From NCBI RefSeq assembly GCF_004745635.1, contig NZ_SRLB01000014.1, positions 1-64,000 on the forward strand: a stretch of DNA of 64,000 nucleotides. Direction: 5' to 3'. Positions within the stretch are counted from its first letter, which is position 1. Every line of letters begins with the position of its first letter. The notes beneath the pieces were generated by a model, which ran no database searches, was not told where the DNA came from, and worked only from the letters and a program-made list of their open reading frames with translations. A program made the translations under genes and the position numbers. Below, piece after piece: positions 7,377 through 16,758 of this stretch. The stretch comes from Methylobacterium nonmethylotrophicum. Its GTDB lineage: Bacteria > Pseudomonadota > Alphaproteobacteria > Rhizobiales > Beijerinckiaceae.

Positions 7377-8702
7377 GTGGAAGAGATCGAAACCAGGACC
7401 ATCCGCAAGGTCATGTGGCGGCTGATGCCGTTTCTGGTCGTTTGCTACTTCGTTGCTTACCTCGACCGGGTCAATGTCGGCTTCGCCAAGCTGCAGATGA
7501 ACGCGGCGCTCGGGCTGTCGGAAGCCGCCTACGGCTTCGGCGCCGGGCTGTTCTTCATCGCCTACTTCCTGCTCGAAGTGCCGTCGAACCTGGCGCTCGA
7601 CAAGTTCGGTGCGCGGCTCTGGATCGCCCGCATCATGTTCAGCTGGGGCCTCATCTCGGGCCTGTTCGCCTTCATCGCTCCGATCTCGCGGGCGACCGGC
7701 GTCTCGAGCGAGTGGGTGTTCTACATCCTGCGCTTCCTGCTCGGCATCGCCGAGGCGGGCTTCTTTCCGGGCATCATCTTCTACCTGACGCTGTGGTTCC
7801 CGTCGGTCTACCGCGCCCGCGTCGTCGCCCTGTTCATGCTGGCGATCCCGTTCTCGTCGATCGTCGGCGCGCCGGTCTCCGGCGCCCTCCTGAACATCAC
7901 CGGCGCCGGGCTCGACGGCTGGCAGTGGCTGTTCATCCTCGAGGCCCTGCCGTCGATCGTGATGGCGGTCGTCGTGGTCGCCTACCTCACCGACCGGCCG
8001 AGCCTGGCCACCTGGCTGCGCGACGACGAGAAGGCGTGGCTCGAGGCGCGCCTGGAGGCCGAGCGCAAGCAGAAGACCGCCGTCGAGCACATGAGCATCG
8101 GCAAGGCGCTCTCCGATCCGCGGGTTCTGGCCTGCTCGTTCGTGTATTTCTGCCTGAACGCGGCGAGCTACGGCGTCGCGTTCTTCCTGCCCACCATCGT
8201 CAAGGGCTTCGGGGTCAGCAACTTCCAGACCGGCCTGCTCTCCGCGCTGCCCTTCGTGTTCGGCGCGGTCGGGATGGTCCTCCTCGGCCGCAGCTCCGAC
8301 CGCACGCTGAAGCGCCGCGAGCACGTGTGCTTCGCGATGATCATCGCGGCGGTCGGGGTCGCCGGCGCGGGGCTGGTCTCGAGCCCGGTCCTGGTGCTCG
8401 GGCTGCTCTGCCTGAGCCAGATCGGCGTGTCGGCGACGCCGCCGCTGCTGTGGCCGATCCCGAGCGCCTTCCTGACCGGCAGCTCGGCCGCCGCCGGGAT
8501 CGCGGCGATCAACTCGATCGGCAACCTGTCGGGCTTCGCGGGGCCCTACGTGATGGGCTACCTCAAGGACCTGACGGGCAGCTTCACGGCGGGGCTCCTC
8601 GTCCTGGGCGCCTGCACCCTCGCGGGCGGCATCGTGGCGATGACCCTGAAGGTCAGCCGCGACCTGGAGAGCGCGGCGACCAAGGCCGCACCGGCCGAGT
8701 GA
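7377..8702 (+). CDS. MFS transporter, anion:cation symporter (ACS) type
   Basis: A 441-residue, 12-helix major facilitator protein. The first helix carries the ACS-family signature LVVCYFVAYLDRVNVGFAKL, and the next segment (FLLEVPSNLALDKFGARLWI) is typical of tartrate/phthalate/hydroxyphenylacetate permeases that import organic anions with protons. The start is GTG at 7377, with AGGA about 9 bases upstream. The substrate cannot be told from sequence. No catabolic genes adjoin it. The next gene, 240 bases downstream on the same strand, is a sensor kinase that could respond to the same compound, but this is only a neighbourhood guess. Confidence 0.88.
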   Translation: MEEIETRTIRKVMWRLMPFLVVCYFVAYLDRVNVGFAKLQMNAALGLSEAAYGFGAGLFFIAYFLLEVPSNLALDKFGARLWIARIMFSWGLISGLFAFIAPISRATGVSSEWVFYILRFLLGIAEAGFFPGIIFYLTLWFPSVYRARVVALFMLAIPFSSIVGAPVSGALLNITGAGLDGWQWLFILEALPSIVMAVVVVAYLTDRPSLATWLRDDEKAWLEARLEAERKQKTAVEHMSIGKALSDPRVLACSFVYFCLNAASYGVAFFLPTIVKGFGVSNFQTGLLSALPFVFGAVGMVLLGRSSDRTLKRREHVCFAMIIAAVGVAGAGLVSSPVLVLGLLCLSQIGVSATPPLLWPIPSAFLTGSSAAAGIAAINSIGNLSGFAGPYVMGYLKDLTGSFTAGLLVLGACTLAGGIVAMTLKVSRDLESAATKAAPAE

Positions 8703-8828
8703 CGCGCGGGGCGGCGGCCGGGAAAGTCCGGTCGCCGTTCCACGCGCTCGTCGCGCATGTCCTGCCGCCCGGACATTCGTCCGCAAGCACAAGCGGCCCA
8801 TCCGTGCCGCGGGCAGGCCGTCTCGCGT

Positions 8829-8857
8829 CGCGTCCTCCGGACACCGGAGAGGACGCG
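8829..8857 (+). terminator. Hairpin downstream of MFS gene
   Basis: CGCGTCCTCCGG and CCGGAGAGGACGCG pair across an ACA loop with a 2-base bulge, followed by a short A-rich stretch. It lies 125 bases after the MFS stop and 85 bases before the kinase start, so it may be a terminator or a leader structure. Confidence 0.3.
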
Positions 8858-8942
8858 GCGAAAATACTGGAACCGGGTATGCGCGAGCGCGTTGAAGGCC
8901 GCGCCGAGGGGTCGAGCCGGGTAGGTCGTTTCGGAAAGCAGC

Positions 8943-11087
8943 ATGTCGGTGCGTCTCGTGCAGCCTAATGTCCTGTGGCCGCTGCGCCTGATCGCGGCCC
9001 TCAGCATCATCGGGCCGGCGCTCGCCTTCGGTTTTACGGCCTGGTCGACGGGTCGCGCGATCGAGCGGACGTCGCTCGAGCGCATCGAGCGTGCGCTCGA
9101 CATCCTTCAGGAGCACAGCCTGAAGGCGCTCCAGACGGTGGAGCGGACGCTCGCCGAGGCCAACGAGGTGCTGCGCGGGTTCGACGATGCGGCCATCCGG
9201 GAGAACGAGGCGCAGCTCTCCCGGCGTCTCGGCCGGACGCAGGCGGCCCTGCCGCAGATCCAGGCGATCTGGGCCTTCGACGCGGCCGGACATCCGCTCG
9301 TCTCCAGCACGGTCATGCCGGTGCCGGTCAGCCTCGACAACTCGGACCGGGACTACTTCCGCGCGCAGGTGGCGCACGATGCCGGAACTGTCATCGGCGA
9401 CGTCGTCCAGGCGAGGGTCGGCGATTTCCGCTTCTTCGTCATGAGCGCCCGGCGGCCGGAGCGGCCGGACGGGGGCTTCAACGGCGTCGTGGCGATCAGC
9501 GTGCTGCCGGAGCGCCTCCGCGAGTTCTATGCCCGCCTCGCCCGCGGGGTGGCCGACTCGTTCGGGCTGATCCGCAGCGACGGGACCTTCCTGGCCCGTT
9601 TCCCGGCGGTCATGGACCGGCCCGAGCGGCTCGACGCGCGCAGCGACTTCCGGCAGGCCATCGCGCGGGAGCCGGAGAGCGGCGTCTTCACGGCAACGTC
9701 GCAGGTCGACGGCATCGAGCGGCGCATCGGCTACCGGCACATCCCGGGCTACCCGGTCTACGTCCAGGCGGGGATCGAGACCGCCGCGATGGCGCGGGAG
9801 CTGCGCGACACGCTCCTCGGCACCCTGGCCTTCGGGCTGCCGGCGACGCTCGCGCTCTGCGCCCTCTCGGTCCACGCCCTGCGCCGGACCCAGCGCTTCC
9901 AGGCCGAGGTGGCCCGGCGCGAGGTCGTCGAGGCCGCCCTCAAGCAGGCGCAGCGCCTCGAGGCGGTGGGCCAGCTCACGGGCGGCGTCGCCCACGACTT
10001 CAACAACCTCCTGATGGTCGTCACCGGCAATGTCGAGCGCCTGAAGCGCTATCCGGCCGCGGATGACCGCCAGCGCCGCGCCCTCGACGCGATCGAGACG
10101 GCGGCGAAGCGCGGGGCCAGCCTGACGCGGCAATTGCTGTCGTTCTCCCGCCGCCAGACCCACGCGCCCGTGCCGATCGACCTCGCCCAGCGCCTGCCGC
10201 TGTTCCAGGACGTGCTGCGGTCGAGCCTGCGGGGCGACATCGCCATCGCGCTGTCCCTCGCGCCCGACCTCTGGCCGGTCAAGGTCGACCTCAACGAACT
10301 CGAGCTCGCGATCCTCAACCTCGCGGTGAACGCGCGCGACGCGATGCCGGAGGGCGGGACGCTCACCATCGCCGGCCAGAACGTCGCGCTCGTCGACGAC
10401 AGCACGGTCGGGCTCACGGGCGAGTTCGTGGCGCTGAGCCTCACCGACACGGGGAGCGGCATCCCGCCCGACGTGCTGGCGCGCGTCTTCGAGCCGTTCT
10501 TCACCACCAAGCCGCAGGGCAAGGGAACGGGCCTCGGCCTCTCCCAGGTCTACGGCTTCGCGACGCAGTCCGGCGGCACCGCGACGGTCGCGAGCCAGCC
10601 GGGCAGAGGGGCCACCGTGACCCTCTACCTGCCGCGAACCTCGGAGCCGGTCCGGAGCGCACCGGCCAGCCATCCCGCCGCAGAGCCGGTTCCGCCCCGC
10701 CAGAGCCTGGGCCGGATCCTGCTGGTCGACGACAATGCCGAGGTGGCCGAGATCGCCAGGTCCTATCTGGAGGATTTCGGATACGGCGTCCTCAAATCCC
10801 AATCGGTCGAGACCGCGATGGAGATTCTGAGAGCCTCCAGCGACATCGCGATCGTGCTCACCGACATCGTGATGCCCGGCCCCCAGAACGGCCTGGATCT
10901 CGCCCGTCACGTGCGCAACGAGCATGCCGGACGGATCGCGGTCCTGCTTGCGACCGGCTACAGCGACGTCGCGCAAGCGGCGGCGGCCGAAGGGTTCGTG
11001 ATCCTGAGGAAGCCCTATGACAGCCACGCTTTGCGCGATGCCCTCGACCGGGTGCGGTCGCGCCCGCTCCTGAAGGTCGTGAGTTGA
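8943..11087 (+). CDS. Hybrid sensor histidine kinase with periplasmic sensor and C-terminal receiver
   Basis: A 714-residue membrane sensor. A first hydrophobic segment near residues 12-35 and a second near 285-310 bracket a periplasmic PDC/Cache-like sensor (contains DNSDRDYFRAQ, typical of the family). The kinase core follows, with phospho-acceptor His351 in GGVAHDFNNLL, then the ATPase N box, G1 (DTGSGIPPDVL) and G2 (GKGTGLGLSQVYGF). The receiver at about 595-712 has acidic DD near its start, phospho-acceptor Asp641 (LTDIVMPG) and a Lys near 675 (LRKPYD). Hybrid kinases of this type pass phosphate to a separate phosphotransfer protein or regulator; none is adjacent. It ends about 50 bases from a convergent binding-protein gene. 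Confidence 0.9.
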   Translation: MSVRLVQPNVLWPLRLIAALSIIGPALAFGFTAWSTGRAIERTSLERIERALDILQEHSLKALQTVERTLAEANEVLRGFDDAAIRENEAQLSRRLGRTQAALPQIQAIWAFDAAGHPLVSSTVMPVPVSLDNSDRDYFRAQVAHDAGTVIGDVVQARVGDFRFFVMSARRPERPDGGFNGVVAISVLPERLREFYARLARGVADSFGLIRSDGTFLARFPAVMDRPERLDARSDFRQAIAREPESGVFTATSQVDGIERRIGYRHIPGYPVYVQAGIETAAMARELRDTLLGTLAFGLPATLALCALSVHALRRTQRFQAEVARREVVEAALKQAQRLEAVGQLTGGVAHDFNNLLMVVTGNVERLKRYPAADDRQRRALDAIETAAKRGASLTRQLLSFSRRQTHAPVPIDLAQRLPLFQDVLRSSLRGDIAIALSLAPDLWPVKVDLNELELAILNLAVNARDAMPEGGTLTIAGQNVALVDDSTVGLTGEFVALSLTDTGSGIPPDVLARVFEPFFTTKPQGKGTGLGLSQVYGFATQSGGTATVASQPGRGATVTLYLPRTSEPVRSAPASHPAAEPVPPRQSLGRILLVDDNAEVAEIARSYLEDFGYGVLKSQSVETAMEILRASSDIAIVLTDIVMPGPQNGLDLARHVRNEHAGRIAVLLATGYSDVAQAAAAEGFVILRKPYDSHALRDALDRVRSRPLLKVVS

Positions 11088-11139
11088 GACGCGGTCCGGA
11101 ACGGCCGCTCCGGAAAGCATCTCGCTCCAGGATCCCGTC

Positions 11140-12225
11140 TCACTCCAGGATCTCGTCCGCGCGGGCAAGGACCGGCAGCGGGATCTTGACGCCGAGGTGC
11201 TGGGCGGTCCTGAGATTGACGACGAGGTCGAGCTTCTTGATCTGCTGGATCGGCAGGTCGCCGGGCCTCTCGCCGCCGAGGATGCGCCCGACATAGGCGC
11301 CGACCCCGCGCGACGCCTCGACGACGCTGCCGCCGTAGCTCAGGAGGCCGCCCGCCAACGCGAAGTCCCGGTAGGCCGAGACCGCCGCGAGCCCGGCATC
11401 GCGCGCCCTGGCGGCGATCAGCTCGTTCCGGCTGTTGAAGAAGGTGTCGGCCCCGATGATCAAACCCTTGGCGCCGGCCGCCGCGAGGCGCGCGAAGGCG
11501 GGGGCGACATCGGCGTCGGCGCTCGCCGTCACCGTCATGGGCGCGAAGCCGAGGGCGCGGGCGGCCTCGGGGATGTCCCTGGCCTGCCGGTCGGCCAGGA
11601 GCGGGTTTGTCGGGTTGACCAGGATCCCGATCGTCGCCCCCGGCGAGACGATCTCCCTCAGGAGCTCGAGCTGCTTGGGCGCGATCTGGGAGCCGAGCGT
11701 CGTCCAGCCGGTCAGGTTTCCGCCGGGCCGGCTCGCGCTCGCGACGAGCCCGATGCTCACCGGATCGACCGCCGCCCGGACGACGATCGGGATCTGCGCC
11801 GTCGCGCGCTGGGCGGCCCGCGCCGAGGTCGTGTTGCCGAGGACCACGATCACCGAGACGCCCTCCCGCACGAGGTCCTCGGCCATCCCGGCGAGGCGGT
11901 CGTTCATGCCGTACGCCCAGCGGTAGGAGAACCGCACGTTGCGTCCCTCGGTGTAGCCGGCCTCCGCAAGGCCCGCCCGGAACGCCTCGATGCGCGCCTT
12001 CCAGAGGTCCGGCGACTCGCTGCACAGGAGACCGACGGACGGCGGGGCAGCCGTTTCCGCGGCCGCCCCGCGGGGTCGCGCGAGGGCGACCCCGAGACAC
12101 GACAGGAACCAGCGCCGGTCGATCCCCCCGCCTCGCGCGGCGGCCGCGACCGGCCGTCCGGGACGCACCCGCACCGCCGCCGGCCGGCTGCGCCGGCACG
12201 CCGGGCTCGGAGCCTCCTCGTTCAT
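11140..12225 (-). CDS. Periplasmic binding protein, PF04392 family (orphan)
   Basis: A 361-residue protein matching the ABC_sub_bind (PF04392) pattern. It has an early twin-arginine-like export segment around residues 36-55 (DRRWFLSCLGVALARP), then two alternating alpha/beta lobes with family hallmarks: FRAGLAEAGYTEGRNVRFSY, PIVVRAAVDPVSIGLVAS, RPGGNLTGWT, and a C-terminal DLPIQQIKKLDLVVNLRTAQ. The long N-terminal lead before the export signal suggests that the true start may be later, though no nearby ATG offers itself. No ABC permease or ATPase is adjacent. It is read divergently from a second protein of the same family that heads a signalling operon. The ligand is unknown; relatives bind amino acids or aromatic compounds. 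Confidence 0.85.
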   Translation of the reverse strand: MNEEAPSPACRRSRPAAVRVRPGRPVAAAARGGGIDRRWFLSCLGVALARPRGAAAETAAPPSVGLLCSESPDLWKARIEAFRAGLAEAGYTEGRNVRFSYRWAYGMNDRLAGMAEDLVREGVSVIVVLGNTTSARAAQRATAQIPIVVRAAVDPVSIGLVASASRPGGNLTGWTTLGSQIAPKQLELLREIVSPGATIGILVNPTNPLLADRQARDIPEAARALGFAPMTVTASADADVAPAFARLAAAGAKGLIIGADTFFNSRNELIAARARDAGLAAVSAYRDFALAGGLLSYGGSVVEASRGVGAYVGRILGGERPGDLPIQQIKKLDLVVNLRTAQHLGVKIPLPVLARADEILE

Positions 12226-12679
12226 GCTGGGTCAGTCCGGTCGCCGTGATGCGTCCCGAAAAGATTCGCACCTCGACCGCCGCGAAGCAACGATTGCCCA
12301 GACGGCATAAGTCTTCGCGGGGCAGCCACGGCGTCGCGAGGGTGGCCATGGTGTCGCCCTGGCGGCCCTGCGCGGCATCGGTCCGGCGGGGAACGACGGT
12401 CGTCGGGACCGCGGCCGGCTGCGCGTCGTCCCGCAGGCCACGGCAAGGTCCCTCGACCGTGACACTCGGGAGGAGCCGCGTCCCGCCATGCTCCCGTCCG
12501 CCCGGGATCGCACCCGACGCAGTAGCGGCGGAAGCTCGGCCACGGTACAATCGAGACCGGCCGCACGAGGCGGCGCTGTTCGGCGAGCGTCGACTGTGTC
12601 CCGGGAGAGACCGCGCCCCACGCAGGAATGGCCGGCGCCCTCGATCGCCGCCGCGGCGCCCGGCAGGCGCGGTGACCGC
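12226..12679. other. Intergenic region between divergent binding-protein genes
   Basis: About 450 bases lie between two divergent PF04392 genes. Open frames exist on both strands, but their translations are Arg/Pro/Ser-rich with no recognisable motif, so I treat the interval as the control region for both transcription units. No convincing operator stands out. Confidence 0.4.
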
Positions 12680-13663
12680 ATGCGGCGCGGCGACCTCCTC
12701 TTGGCCAGCGTGACGGCCGTCCTCGCCCGTCCGTCCCGGGCCCGGGCCCAGCTGGCCCCGCAGAACGGCCGGGTCGGGCTCCTCACGCCGATCGGCCTCG
12801 AAGGGCCGGCGACCCCGCGGGGCGGCCTGCTCGTGCGCGCGCTCGAGACCCGCGGCTACGTCCTTGGCCGCAACCTGACCCTGGTCGCCCGCGCCGCCGA
12901 GGGACGGGTGGACCGGCTCCCGGCCCTGGCGCGCGACCTCGCGGCGGAGAAGGTCGACGCCATCGTGACGGTCGGCTTTCCGGCGGCGCTGGCGGCGAAG
13001 CGGACCGGCGTGCCGACCGTGGTGGCGGTCGGCGCCGGCGATCCGGTCGCGACCGGGCTCGTCGCCAGCCTCGCGCGCCCGGGCGGCACCGTGACGGGCA
13101 TCTCCGACAACGACGTCGACCTCTCGGCCAAGCGCCTCGAGCTCTTGCGCGACATCCGCCCGGGCCTGCGCCGCTTCGCGATCCTCTACAACGCCGACGA
13201 CCTCGGCATGTCGCTGCGCTACCGGGTCACCGAGGCGACGGCCGGGCGCCTCGGCCTCAGCGTCCAGGCCCTCGGCGTGCGCGAGCCGGACGACTTCGCG
13301 ACCGCCTTCCGGGGCATGGACGAGACCCGGCCCGAGGCGATCCTGATGGTCACGGACGCGCTCACCAACCTCAACCGCAAGCGCATCTTCGACGACGCCC
13401 TGGCCCGCCGGATCCCGGCCATCTACGAGCAGCGCTCCTTCGTCCGCGAGGGCGGGCTGATGGCCTACGGCTCGGACGAGACCGAGGCCTTCGACCGCGT
13501 CGCCGGGATGATCGACCGGATCGTCAACGGCGAGGCGCCCGCAGACCTGCCCTTCGAGCAGCCGACCCGCTTCACCTTCGCGATCAACCTCAAGGTCGCG
13601 ACCGCGATCGGTCTGGCCGTTCCGCCGACGCTGCTCGCCCGGGCCGACGAGGTCGTCGAATGA
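12680..13663 (+). CDS. Periplasmic binding protein, PF04392 family, first gene of signalling operon
   Basis: A 327-residue protein. The ATG at 12680 is chosen because it yields a short export signal (MRRGDLLLASVTAVLARPSR, then ARAQLA) directly before the mature domain. Family hallmarks follow: ALETRGYVLGRNLTLVARAA, TVVAVGAGDPVATGLVASLA, RPGGTVTGISDNDVDLSAKR and DLPFEQPTRFTFAINLKVAT. Its stop overlaps the start of a sensor kinase by 4 bases (ATGA), so the two are translationally coupled and probably work together. No ABC transporter components are encoded here. I infer that it delivers a bound ligand to the kinase rather than to a permease. Confidence 0.88.
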   Translation: MRRGDLLLASVTAVLARPSRARAQLAPQNGRVGLLTPIGLEGPATPRGGLLVRALETRGYVLGRNLTLVARAAEGRVDRLPALARDLAAEKVDAIVTVGFPAALAAKRTGVPTVVAVGAGDPVATGLVASLARPGGTVTGISDNDVDLSAKRLELLRDIRPGLRRFAILYNADDLGMSLRYRVTEATAGRLGLSVQALGVREPDDFATAFRGMDETRPEAILMVTDALTNLNRKRIFDDALARRIPAIYEQRSFVREGGLMAYGSDETEAFDRVAGMIDRIVNGEAPADLPFEQPTRFTFAINLKVATAIGLAVPPTLLARADEVVE

Positions 13664-16600
13664 GCGGCGCGGCCACGGCGCCCCTCGCCGCCGCCGCCGC
13701 GTCGCGCGAGCCGGCCCGGGCCGCGCGCCGGATCCCGCTCGCCGTCAAGCTCGCGATCGCCCTCGTCGGGCTCGTGACCGTGGTGCTCCTCGTCAACGGC
13801 GCCGTGAACCTCCTCCTCAACTACGACGAGGCGAAGCGCAACGCGGTGCGGGTGCAGCAGGAGAAGGCCCGGAGCGCCGCGGAGCGGATCGACGGCTTCG
13901 TGTCGGAGATCGAGGGCCAGATCGGCTGGACCACCCGGGCGGAATGGCGCCGCGTGCCGGCCGAGCAGCAGCGCTACGACTTCATCCGGCTGCTGCGGCA
14001 GGCGCCCGCCATCACGGAGGCGCTCTACATCGATCCGGCCGGCCGCGAGCAGCTCAAGGTGTCCCGGCTTGAGCCGGACGCGGTCGGGAGCGGGCGCGAC
14101 CTCTCGGGGGATCCGCGCTTCGTGCGGGCGGTGGCGGACGGCCTCTGGCTCGGGCCCGTCACCTTCCGGCGCGGCTCGGAGCCCTACATGACCGTCGCGG
14201 TCGCCCATGCGGGCCGCAACCCCGGCGTCACCGTCGCGGAGGTCAACCTCAAGCTCGTCTGGGACGTGATCTCGGCGATCCGGATCGGCGACCAGGGCTA
14301 CGCCTTCGTGGTGACCGACACCGGCCGGCTGATCGCCCATCCCGACCTCAGCCTGGTGCTGCGCGACACCGACCTCTCGGGGCTGCCGCAGGTGCGCCGG
14401 GCGCTGGCCGCCCGGGGGACGCCGGCCGACGGCCTGACCTCCGAGATCGTCGCCGACATGCAGGGGCGCGAGGTGCTGACGGCGCATGCGCGGATCGCCC
14501 GCGTCGGCTGGATCGTGTTCGTCCAGTCGCCCCTCGGCGAGGCGATGGCCCCGGTCTACGCGGCGCTCACCCGATCGCTCATGCTCCTCGGCCTCGGCCT
14601 CCTGCTCGCCACCGTGGCCGGCACCTTCCTGGCGCGCCGGATGGTGGTGCCGATCCGCCGCCTGCAGGAGGGCGCCGAGCGGCTCGGCGGCGGCGACCTC
14701 TCGCAGCGCCTCGCGATCCGCACCGGCGACGAGATCGAGACGCTGGCCGACCGCTTCAACGTCATGGCGAACCGGCTCCAGGAGAGCCACGCGACCCTCG
14801 AGGCGAAGGTGGAGGAGCGCACGCGCGACCTGAACGAGAGCCTGGAGCAGCAGACCGCCACCGCGCAGGTCCTCCAGACGATCAGCCGCTCGGCCTTCGA
14901 CCTCGAGGCGGTCCTCGGCACGCTGGCGACCTCGTCCTGCCAGCTCTGCGCGGCGGACCAGGGCATCCTGTTCCTGCGCGAGGGCGACCTGTTCCACCCG
15001 CGCGCCACCTTCGGGGCGAGCCCCGAATTCCTCGACCAGCTGCGCGCCCACCCGCGGCGGGCCGGCGACCGGACGACCATCGCGGCGCGCGTCGCCCGGT
15101 CGGGCCGCATCGAGCACGTGCCCGACAAGCGGCTCGACCCCGACTACGCGCCGCCCCCGGGCGAGACGGCACTGAGCGACACGCGCACCCTGCTCGGCGT
15201 CCCGCTCCTGCGGCAGGGCTCGGTCGAGGGCGTGCTCGTGCTGATGCGCCTCGCCTGCCGCCCGTTCACGCCGCGCCAGATCGCGCTGGCGCAGACCTTC
15301 GCCGACCAGGCGATGATCGCGATCGAGAACGCCCGGCTGTTCGAGGAGGTGCAGGCGCGCACCCGCGACCTGACCGACGCCCTGGAGCAGCAGACCGCGA
15401 CGAGCGAGGTCCTCCAGACGATCAGCCGCTCGGCCTTCGACCTGCCGGCGATCCTGAACACGCTGCTGCAATCGGCGACGCGGCTCTGCCGCATCGAGAC
15501 CTCGGCCCTCTACCTGCTGCGCGAGGGCTGCCTCCACCTCGAAGCCTCGACCGTCAACCGGCCGGAATGGGTGGCCTACAAGCGCGCCCATCCCCAGCCC
15601 CTCACGCGCGACGTGCCGAGCAGCCGCGCGGCGGTCACGGGCGAGATCGACCACGTGCCCGACATCCTCGCCGACCCGGAACTCACGAGCGCGGCCGAGC
15701 TGCACCGCATCGGCGGCTACCGGGCGACGCTCAACGTGCCCCTCGTGCGGGAAGGCGCCGTGATCGGCGTCCTCAGCCTCGCCCGGAACGCGCCGGGCGC
15801 CTTCGCGCCCGGCCAGATCGCGGTCGCCAAGACCTTCGCCGACCAGGCGGTCATCGCCATCGCCAATGCCCGCCTGTTCAGCGAGGTCGAGGCGAAGTCG
15901 CGCGAGCTGCAGGCCTCCCTCGACGACCTGCGCGCCGCCCAGGACCGTCTCGTCCAGTCCGAGAAGCTCGCCTCGCTCGGCCAGCTCACCGCCGGCATCG
16001 CCCACGAGATCAAGAACCCGCTCAACTTCGTGAACAACTTCGCGGCCCTGTCGGCGGAGCTGATCGACGAGCTCAACGAGGTCCTGGCTCCTGCCAGCCT
16101 CGAGGCCCCCATCCGCGACGAGGTCGACGAGCTGACCGGGCTGTTGCGCGGCAACCTCGAGAAGGTGGTCCAGCACGGCAAGCGCGCCGATTCCATCGTC
16201 CGGAACATGCTCCTGCATTCCCGCGAGGGCTCGGGCGAGCGCCGGCCGGCGGATGTCAACGCGCTGGTGGAGGAGAGCCTGAACCTCGCCTATCACGGGG
16301 CCCGCGCGGAGAAGCCGGGCTTCACCGTGACGCTGTCGCGGGACCTCGATCCCGCGGCGGGGAGCGCCGACCTCTACCCCCAGGAGATCACGCGGGTGCT
16401 GCTCAACCTGATCTCGAACGGCTTCCACGCGGTGATGACCCGCAAGGCGCAAGGCGCCGAGGCCGGCTACGAGCCGAATCTGCTGACGGCGACCCGCGAC
16501 CGCGGCGACCGGGTCGAGATCCTGATCCGCGACAACGGGACGGGCATCCCCGATGCCGTCAGGGCGAAGATCTTCAACCCCTTCTTCACGACGAAGCCCG

Positions 16601-16758
16601 CCGGCGAGGGCACCGGGCTCGGCCTGTCGCTCAGCCACGACATCGTGGTGAAGCAGCACGGCGGCACGATCGAGGTCGAGACCGAGCCGGGCGCCTTCAC
16701 GGCCTTCCGCATCGTCCTGCCCCGCGGCGGACCCGCCCAACCGAGGAGCACCGCATGA
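13660..16758 (+). CDS. Sensor histidine kinase with Cache, HAMP and two GAF domains
   Basis: A 1032-residue sensor. After a cytoplasmic lead, helix 1 is near residues 27-48. A periplasmic double-Cache-like region (about 50-300) contains IDPAGREQLKVSR and AFVVTDTGRLIAHPDLSL. Helix 2 is near 305-327, followed by HAMP (RMVVPIRRLQEGAERLGGGD). Two GAF domains follow, each introduced by a nearly repeated linker (EQQTAT..VLQTISRSAFDL). The kinase core has phospho-acceptor His782 in GIAHEIKNPLNFVNNF, DNGTGIPDAV, and GEGTGLGLSLSHDIV. There is no receiver in the chain, which suits the separate receiver encoded next with an ATGA overlap. The duplicated linker-GAF unit suggests internal duplication. Confidence 0.92.
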   Translation: MSGAATAPLAAAAASREPARAARRIPLAVKLAIALVGLVTVVLLVNGAVNLLLNYDEAKRNAVRVQQEKARSAAERIDGFVSEIEGQIGWTTRAEWRRVPAEQQRYDFIRLLRQAPAITEALYIDPAGREQLKVSRLEPDAVGSGRDLSGDPRFVRAVADGLWLGPVTFRRGSEPYMTVAVAHAGRNPGVTVAEVNLKLVWDVISAIRIGDQGYAFVVTDTGRLIAHPDLSLVLRDTDLSGLPQVRRALAARGTPADGLTSEIVADMQGREVLTAHARIARVGWIVFVQSPLGEAMAPVYAALTRSLMLLGLGLLLATVAGTFLARRMVVPIRRLQEGAERLGGGDLSQRLAIRTGDEIETLADRFNVMANRLQESHATLEAKVEERTRDLNESLEQQTATAQVLQTISRSAFDLEAVLGTLATSSCQLCAADQGILFLREGDLFHPRATFGASPEFLDQLRAHPRRAGDRTTIAARVARSGRIEHVPDKRLDPDYAPPPGETALSDTRTLLGVPLLRQGSVEGVLVLMRLACRPFTPRQIALAQTFADQAMIAIENARLFEEVQARTRDLTDALEQQTATSEVLQTISRSAFDLPAILNTLLQSATRLCRIETSALYLLREGCLHLEASTVNRPEWVAYKRAHPQPLTRDVPSSRAAVTGEIDHVPDILADPELTSAAELHRIGGYRATLNVPLVREGAVIGVLSLARNAPGAFAPGQIAVAKTFADQAVIAIANARLFSEVEAKSRELQASLDDLRAAQDRLVQSEKLASLGQLTAGIAHEIKNPLNFVNNFAALSAELIDELNEVLAPASLEAPIRDEVDELTGLLRGNLEKVVQHGKRADSIVRNMLLHSREGSGERRPADVNALVEESLNLAYHGARAEKPGFTVTLSRDLDPAAGSADLYPQEITRVLLNLISNGFHAVMTRKAQGAEAGYEPNLLTATRDRGDRVEILIRDNGTGIPDAVRAKIFNPFFTTKPAGEGTGLGLSLSHDIVVKQHGGTIEVETEPGAFTAFRIVLPRGGPAQPRSTA

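Noticed and set aside
6912..11294. A 1460-codon open frame on the minus strand
   Set aside because: It is a high-GC shadow of the MFS and hybrid-kinase genes; its translation is Arg/Gly/His-rich with no motif, while the plus strand has complete domains.
12246..12713. Possible small gene between the divergent binding-protein genes
   Set aside because: The predicted peptide is Arg/Pro/Ser-rich, has no recognisable domain, and runs through the start of the downstream gene in another frame.
13465..16740. A 1091-codon open frame on the minus strand
   Set aside because: It lies antisense to the binding protein and histidine kinase, whose domains are intact; composition of the antisense product is non-biological.
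13660..16758. Whether the kinase is a hybrid with its own receiver
   Set aside because: The chain ends just after the ATPase domain (GEGTGLGLSLSHDIV and a short tail); the receiver is a separate overlapping gene.
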